64,000 nt of DNA, taken from NCBI GenBank assembly GCA_007644065.1, contig VJWN01000009.1, positions 310,001 to 374,000 on the forward strand, read 5' to 3'. The position numbers and the translations under genes were made by a program. This DNA is from Margaritispora aquatica. Taxonomy: Eukaryota; Ascomycota; Leotiomycetes; Helotiales; Discinellaceae. The notes below the pieces were generated by a model. It saw nothing but the letters and a program-made list of their open reading frames with translations. It did not search any database and was not told the origin of the DNA. Below are positions 58,492 to 64,000 of the stretch, one piece after another (position 1 is the stretch's first letter; every line of letters begins with the position of its first letter).

Positions 58492-61400
58492 GTGGTTATA
58501 AAAGCATTGCTTACTGGAAGATGGTATTGAGAGCTTCGGAATGATTGTATGACCTTATGAAGGAGATCTGTCATGGATTTAGGAAAAGTTCAGAGAATGA
58601 AATTCACGCGCATGATACTCAAGAACTTTCTTCCCAGGTCGTAAAGTACTCTCCTGCAGTTGGGGCCTACAAGTATACGCTCAAGTGCGCGTTGTCTGTC
58701 CTTGCTGTCGATAGCTTTTCGTCAATATTATTCGTTCTTCAAGCTTTCTGATTCAGGTCAAGACATGTAAGATCTGACCAGCAGAGGTCTTGATCATTGC
58801 TACTACATCCTCCGAGCTTGGATCTTGCAACCAAAACTTCACATGATCCGCCACCGGCTTTCTTTCTGCCTTTTCATTGGCATTGATCTTTCAAATCAAG
58901 CTTAACAGATGCTTTTAACACTTCGACTACGATTTTACCCTTTTTTTTTTTCTTTCGGATTATTTCTGGAATGCTTTCTTATAATGTCCCTCCACATGTA
59001 CATACCAACGTATAACCTGTCTCTACTCTATGCAGAGATCACTTTGAGTTACGATATTACATCATCGTCACCATAAATAGTAAGATTACTTTACTACGAC
59101 TAAGGGAGGTCACTTGTAGTGTCGCATTACTCTGCATAAGGGGTATAGTGCGTGATTTGAATGGATATGAAAGTAATCGATGTGCATGAAGATGAATTAG
59201 TTGCTTGACTGTCTCCAGCATTTCATATTGCTATTTTGCTTCTTCTAAATGAACTAGTATCGTTGTGGGAGGAAATATTCACTACAAAACCTCCAGTGCC
59301 CTTCCCATGATCTCGCAGAAATGCAAAGACCAAAAGCTATGCATCCGTATATGTATGGATGTATAATGCAACGGCAGAGATCCCGAGAACTACAAATACC
59401 GCTTGAGGTACCGCTAAGCAGCATCGGGAAGAGTTATAGTTATAGGTACAGGTACAGATACAGGATTATTAAGAACAATCTGTATATACGTCGCAGGTGC
59501 GGCTGAGTTCAAGATTCCAGAAGTGGCCGGAACTCAGATTCTCCAACTGGGCGCTGGAACGAGGAGCGAGGAGGAGCGAGGAGCCGCGTTGGAAAGAGGA
59601 GAGGAAAGGAAAGGAGAATGCTTGGGAAGGGGCGAGATGCAAGGTCGCCAGGTCGCCAGGTCGCCAGGTCGCTGGTGATGATCAGGAGAATGGGAAGATG
59701 TGGAAATGTTATATTTCAGTCGCAGATTATACGGGAATGTCGTCACGAGGATGTGGATTCGGCATTGTGAGTCCCGAGGAGGAAAAAGTACTGCGAGGCG
59801 AAATTTTAGTGTGAGAAATGTTACAGAGCGATGCTTGCTCATCGCGAAAAGTGGCGGAGGTGGGCAGTCAGTCTCTGGCGCGTGGATGGAGATTTGAAGG
59901 AAGATACTTGGTGTGGTGATCGGTTCTTCTTCGTTTTAACCTGAGCTGAACTGGTTGCTGTCTAAGTGAAACTGTATAGGTCTGGGCGGGCATAAGTAGT
60001 TTTTACAGTGTATGTCTATGATTAGACTCATTAAATTAATATTCCGAGATTGAGCTAGCTTCTTATAAGCCGCAATAATCACCTACTTCTCAATTTTCTA
60101 GCTGTAAGGAAGATGAAGTCCACCTGCTTCGTAGAATGAAAGCAAATGGTACATTCTACAAACACTGTTAGAAAAAGCACATTCGCTCTAGGCATTCTTC
60201 GAACAGAACTTAGCTTACTACACCTATTTCTGTGGCTGATTGAGTGGCCACTGCGGTGCTTTCAAGTTACTGACTTCGAACGGTGATTCGGATATCCAAT
60301 TTCGAGGTTTGAGTACGAGTTGTGCTTTAGATGTTGACAATCGGTGAATATCACAATATGCGGTACCACAAATGAATGTGGAATTATGTTTTAACCTTTC
60401 CGTAGCCAACAGAATAACCTTATTCTAACAGTGATCATTGGCGAAGTGAGATGACGGCAATTGAGCGTGAGGAATCTTGGCTAGGAATACTCATGCCAGG
60501 TATCAATAGTCTCTATACATCTGGAGAATGGACTTGGTATCATGTAGACCCTACATTCTCAGTACCAGAACGGTACATCTAGACCTTAAAGTGGGAGCCG
60601 CCCAACGAAGTAGAGTGAGTTAGCAAACAACATTACGTCTCTCTTGTATCAACAACATACCAACGAACCAACGATATAAATACCTCCTCACCAACGACTT
60701 CAAGTCAAGTGTACGCCGCATACCTCGCTTAGACTCGTTGGTCGTACAGCAGTAGTGTCGCACAAAGGAATGTCTGCGGTGCTTAGCGAGGTCCACGATT
60801 GAACGTCCTCACGCTTGAAGTCACCATGAGAAAAAATTGCTTGCACTGTTTTCCCGGCGCGGAGAAATCTAGTCGCGGTTTCGTGGTATGTCTGCAGTAG
60901 GTCTGGGAATTTCTCCGCGAATGGCAAATTTTCTCATAAATAGACCCAGTAGTGCTGTAGATAGCTTCAGTAGAGATTGTCATTTCTGTTAGACGCCATC
61001 ATTGATGCATGTTTTTTGCTTTTGACCTCAACGCGCGTCATATATAGGAATAGAATCGTAATCACACCAAACACCAAATGAACAAGAATTTATTCAACAA
61101 ATGATAACCGAATCCATGCGCATCTCTTCGTACCAAACATATCGCTTACCTGAAAGAATAGTCTTTGGTTTCCGAAACATAAGATTGTGTCGCCAGTACA
61201 AATTGCCAGGCTGAAGTGGATGAATAAGATATCTGAGGAGGATCAAATCTGAGGGGGGGTTAATCTGGCGTTAAGACTCATTCTCATGGCACCTTCCATG
61301 CTATTTGCAACTCGATTCATTCCAATTAAGATTGGGTCCCAATGGAGTTGCTCTGCGCTTGTTATTGCAACCTGGACGTCGAGGTGGCAGCAAATTTCAG

Positions 61401-64000
61401 AGAGCGTGCTTCAAGTTTCATTCCCAGCTCGTCTCTCACACAACATGACACTTCCCAATTGCGTATTTTTGTGATTGCGACTTTGATTTCTTGCGAACTC
61501 AGGCTCACCCTTAATGAGAAAACAATCCCAATGTCCAACGGGACTTCTTAGAGGGAGCATTTTTTAGTGTGATTCAACTCATTTAGTTTTTCAATCAGGT
61601 CGACTAATCCGTCAAGAAAGATGGCCTTAATCCAACACTTCCAAAGTTGAGTAGCAACGTGTATACAACCAGCACTAGATTTCGGTAAACATCATCTAGT
61701 CTCAATGTGGAATTGGCTCGCAGTTTTGGACTACTAGCAATCAGATCCAAACCAGACTTTTCTAGCATTTATCCGTTACACCTCACGCTTGCGTACCGTG
61801 AGTTTGTACCTCAATTGATATTTTCCTGTTCTAATTTAAGACTGTACGAAACTATTGGAAACTTTGATACAGGTGAAACTGCTCTCAGCTAAAGCATCAA
61901 GATCTATTCTTAACTTGGTGAGACACGAATGTGAGTTGGCTTGACATGCATCATTTGGTTGCTTTTCTCGCTTAAGTTTCGTTCAGATGTTAGAGGCAAG
62001 GAGCTGTCGCTGTTGTCTTACCGATTCTGCTGTATATACCCTGGAATCTTTGCAGGCTAATGGAAATGGAGCCTTTTCGGTGCTGTTCTTTGTTGGGCTG
62101 AGTGGTGATATTCTGTTTTGCTGGCTTGGGTAGATTTGCTGCACTGCACGAAGCTGGGGAGATTTCACTTCATAAAACATTTAGCTGTTCCAATAAAAAC
62201 CTCAAAGGAAACAGCCGAGAAAATTTATAAGCAAGGATAATGACAACGAGCTTCTTGCCACATCGATGCTATTTCGAATCGTTGGTGGAATAGAAGAATG
62301 TAAAGAAGCTCCACTATACAAGCGTGTTCTACAACATCCTCCTCATTTCTTCTCGCATTCCATATGTTTGATTAGCTTTCGTCATCACTGCAGAGTTAGA
62401 TGATTGTGTTCGCGCAATTCTGTCTCCTGCTCGCATAGTTCATGTCCTTGGTCGGAATTTTAAAAAGAGCACTCCCCAACGGTGCATGAGAACAGAACTT
62501 ACTCACTCTGCATATCGTGAACTTAAAAATGTCCGTGATGGGTAAATTACTTGACGAGCACTTGCAAAGTAATAGCAACTATATAGTCTAATATTTCCGC
62601 AATGGAATGTACCTTTACAGCACTACTCATGCTCTCTCTCTGTGCAGGAGTAACAAGGTCAACTAGCTGTTTTTGGTTAATCTAAACGCTCCTCTCCTGC
62701 GAGAACTCCCCTCCCGTTGTCTTTATTTTGAAGATTTGTAGTTCACGGCTTTCAGACCAATCTTGGCGAGATCACACCGATGGACCTTGCTTCTTACTTA
62801 AATTACCGGATAGCGAAATTGACGTCCCAGAAATGATCAGACTTAGTCTACATCTCAATAGACACTACGGAGAAGCTAATCATAGATAATTAAGGTATAT
62901 AAGGCGTTTAATAGACATTTGATCTCAGATGTCTTAATTCTAGACTAGGTATCCAACATTCCGCTCCATACTCGGTCTGGTGGTCACCAAAGTCCCACAT
63001 CAAACTCATGAGCCCTAGCGACAGCCACAATGTATCAATAGACCTCAAGCTATAAAGCGCAAATTAAGGAAGTTCCTATGTCGTACGACTGGACAAGACT
63101 TCAAATGCAAATCTCTTCCTGCGCACAACCAAAGCCACCCCCCCTTAATAGCCGAGTCACACGTGATCATACCACCGCATTCCCGACCCGTTATGCCGCC
63201 CGTCTTCAATCCTTCATGCACGCATGCTCCCTTTGAGAAACACGGGAAAATCCGCCTTAATCACTGCATCTGCATTGAAGCAGTTGTGTTCTTGTTATCA
63301 TTGTTGGAACCTAGCACATGCGATTGCTTGGCAAGCGTGGATATCCAGCCGGAGTTTGCATAAAAAGTCCACATCTAGTCAGAATGAAGGTTGGAATACT
63401 CCATTCAAGAAACAACCCCGACACGACCACACTTGCAACTAAACATTCCATAGAAATCGCCCATATAGGTCCTCACCCGGCTACGCAGATCACCATCAAC
63501 CCGCTCGCATAGCAGACATCTAACTCGGATAATTAACCCGTCGTACTCGTACAATGCGATACCTTCCGGTTCACATTCTCCGCTGCATCCCCAGCCTTCT
63601 TCTTTCCCTCCCAAACACTCAAACACCCATGTATGCAAGCACAACCAAAGGCCAAAAGCCGTTGTCATCGCCCGCCCGTCCACTAGCTAGCTCGCTCGCT
63701 CCAAGCGTTTCAAAAAGCGCAACGTAATCAACTTTCCATGTTCTTTCCACCACATCCATCCACATTCAACCCCAGCAAACTAGAACCAGAACCAGAAGCA
63801 GAGCCAAACACAGGCCGTCCAGGCAGGCCTAGGCCATGATTGACATGAATCACATCGACATTGGCTCCTGCAGCTGCACAGCACCTCACCTCATGTACTC
63901 CGTACAGCAAGACCAGACTTCAAAGCGGAAGGAGAAATAGTCACTCGTACATGTCACTGCTTCAAAAGCATGTTTCCCCACCCCTGATCGTCAGTCACCA
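58492..64000. other. gene-poor right end
   Basis: 5.5 kb with no gene I can support. It looks AT-rich between about 58900 and 63100 with many stops on both strands. A 75-codon open frame at 60700-60927 (minus) has protein-like composition but no family. The last ~900 bases look less AT-rich and may lead into a gene beyond the window. Confidence 0.5.
59642..59673 (+). repeat. four tandem copies of an 8-base unit
   Basis: AGGTCGCC repeated four times, last copy with one change, in a G/A-rich local patch (GAGGAGCGAGGAG nearby). Confidence 0.85.

Noticed and set aside
59497..59814. 105-codon frame across the AGGTCGCC repeat
   Set aside because: Arg/Glu-rich product of a purine-rich repeat; no support.
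60700..60927. Minus-strand 75-codon frame with GKTVQAIFSHGDFKRED
   Set aside because: Looks protein-like but no start context, no family and no continuing exons found; kept only as a note.
1..64000. tRNA, rRNA, CRISPR array or intact transposon
   Set aside because: No tRNA B-box-like arm with matching acceptor stem, no regularly spaced repeats, and no transposase or reverse transcriptase motif noticed by eye.

Overview
The window is eukaryotic nuclear DNA from a filamentous ascomycete (Pezizomycotina; a Leotiomycete-like fungus is a guess). The evidence is many short spliceosomal introns (about 43-165 bp) with GT(A/G)AG(T) donors and CTAAC/CTGAC branch motifs, fungus-specific families (Zn2Cys6 regulator, DHA1/DHA2 transporters, PaxB-like membrane cyclase, heme-thiolate peroxidase), and housekeeping genes of clear fungal type. 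No tRNA, rRNA, CRISPR or intact transposon was seen. Most genes needed splicing by eye. For 15 of the multi-exon models the exon lengths sum to a multiple of three with a start and a stop at the ends; the main exceptions are the two broken genes and one gene with an unresolved 5' end.

Layout. 1.2-3.8 kb: a repetitive hydrophilic stress-type protein. 4.8-11.3 kb: accessory genes of secondary-metabolism flavour, namely a PaxB/Pyr4-like membrane terpene cyclase, a phosphotransferase-like gene with two frame breaks, a decayed fragment of a berberine-bridge-like oxidase, and an intact secreted copy of that oxidase. 12.0-13.0 kb: an unknown protein with an N-terminal repeat. 13.8-15.4 kb: a protein with a chymotrypsin-like layout whose nucleophile position is cysteine. 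16.2-22.3 kb: a divergent pair, a DHA2-type efflux transporter and a Zn2Cys6 regulator. 22.3-25.0 kb: gene-free, very rich in microsatellites. 25.0-25.6 kb: a single-pass membrane protein. 26.4-27.4 kb: a shortened, frameshifted paralog of the 13.8 kb gene. 28.0-29.2 kb: an unknown gene. 29.9-31.7 kb: a sugar transporter. 32.5-34.4 kb: a secreted glycoprotein. 34.6-36.8 kb: a Ulp1/C48-type protease. 37.1-38.3 kb: a Cys-rich, probably GPI-anchored surface protein.

40.0-58.5 kb is more conserved: DBP6 helicase and GPI3/PIG-A from one short divergent promoter, a heme peroxygenase whose 3' end carries a perfect 96-bp tandem duplication, a DHA1 transporter, prefoldin subunit 4, a Cys-rich small protein, the mitochondrial phosphate carrier and glutamate decarboxylase. 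58.5-64.0 kb is gene-poor.

The points most worth following up are the H/D/C chymotrypsin-fold pair, two GC-AG introns, the relics beside intact genes, and the tandem duplication across a stop codon.
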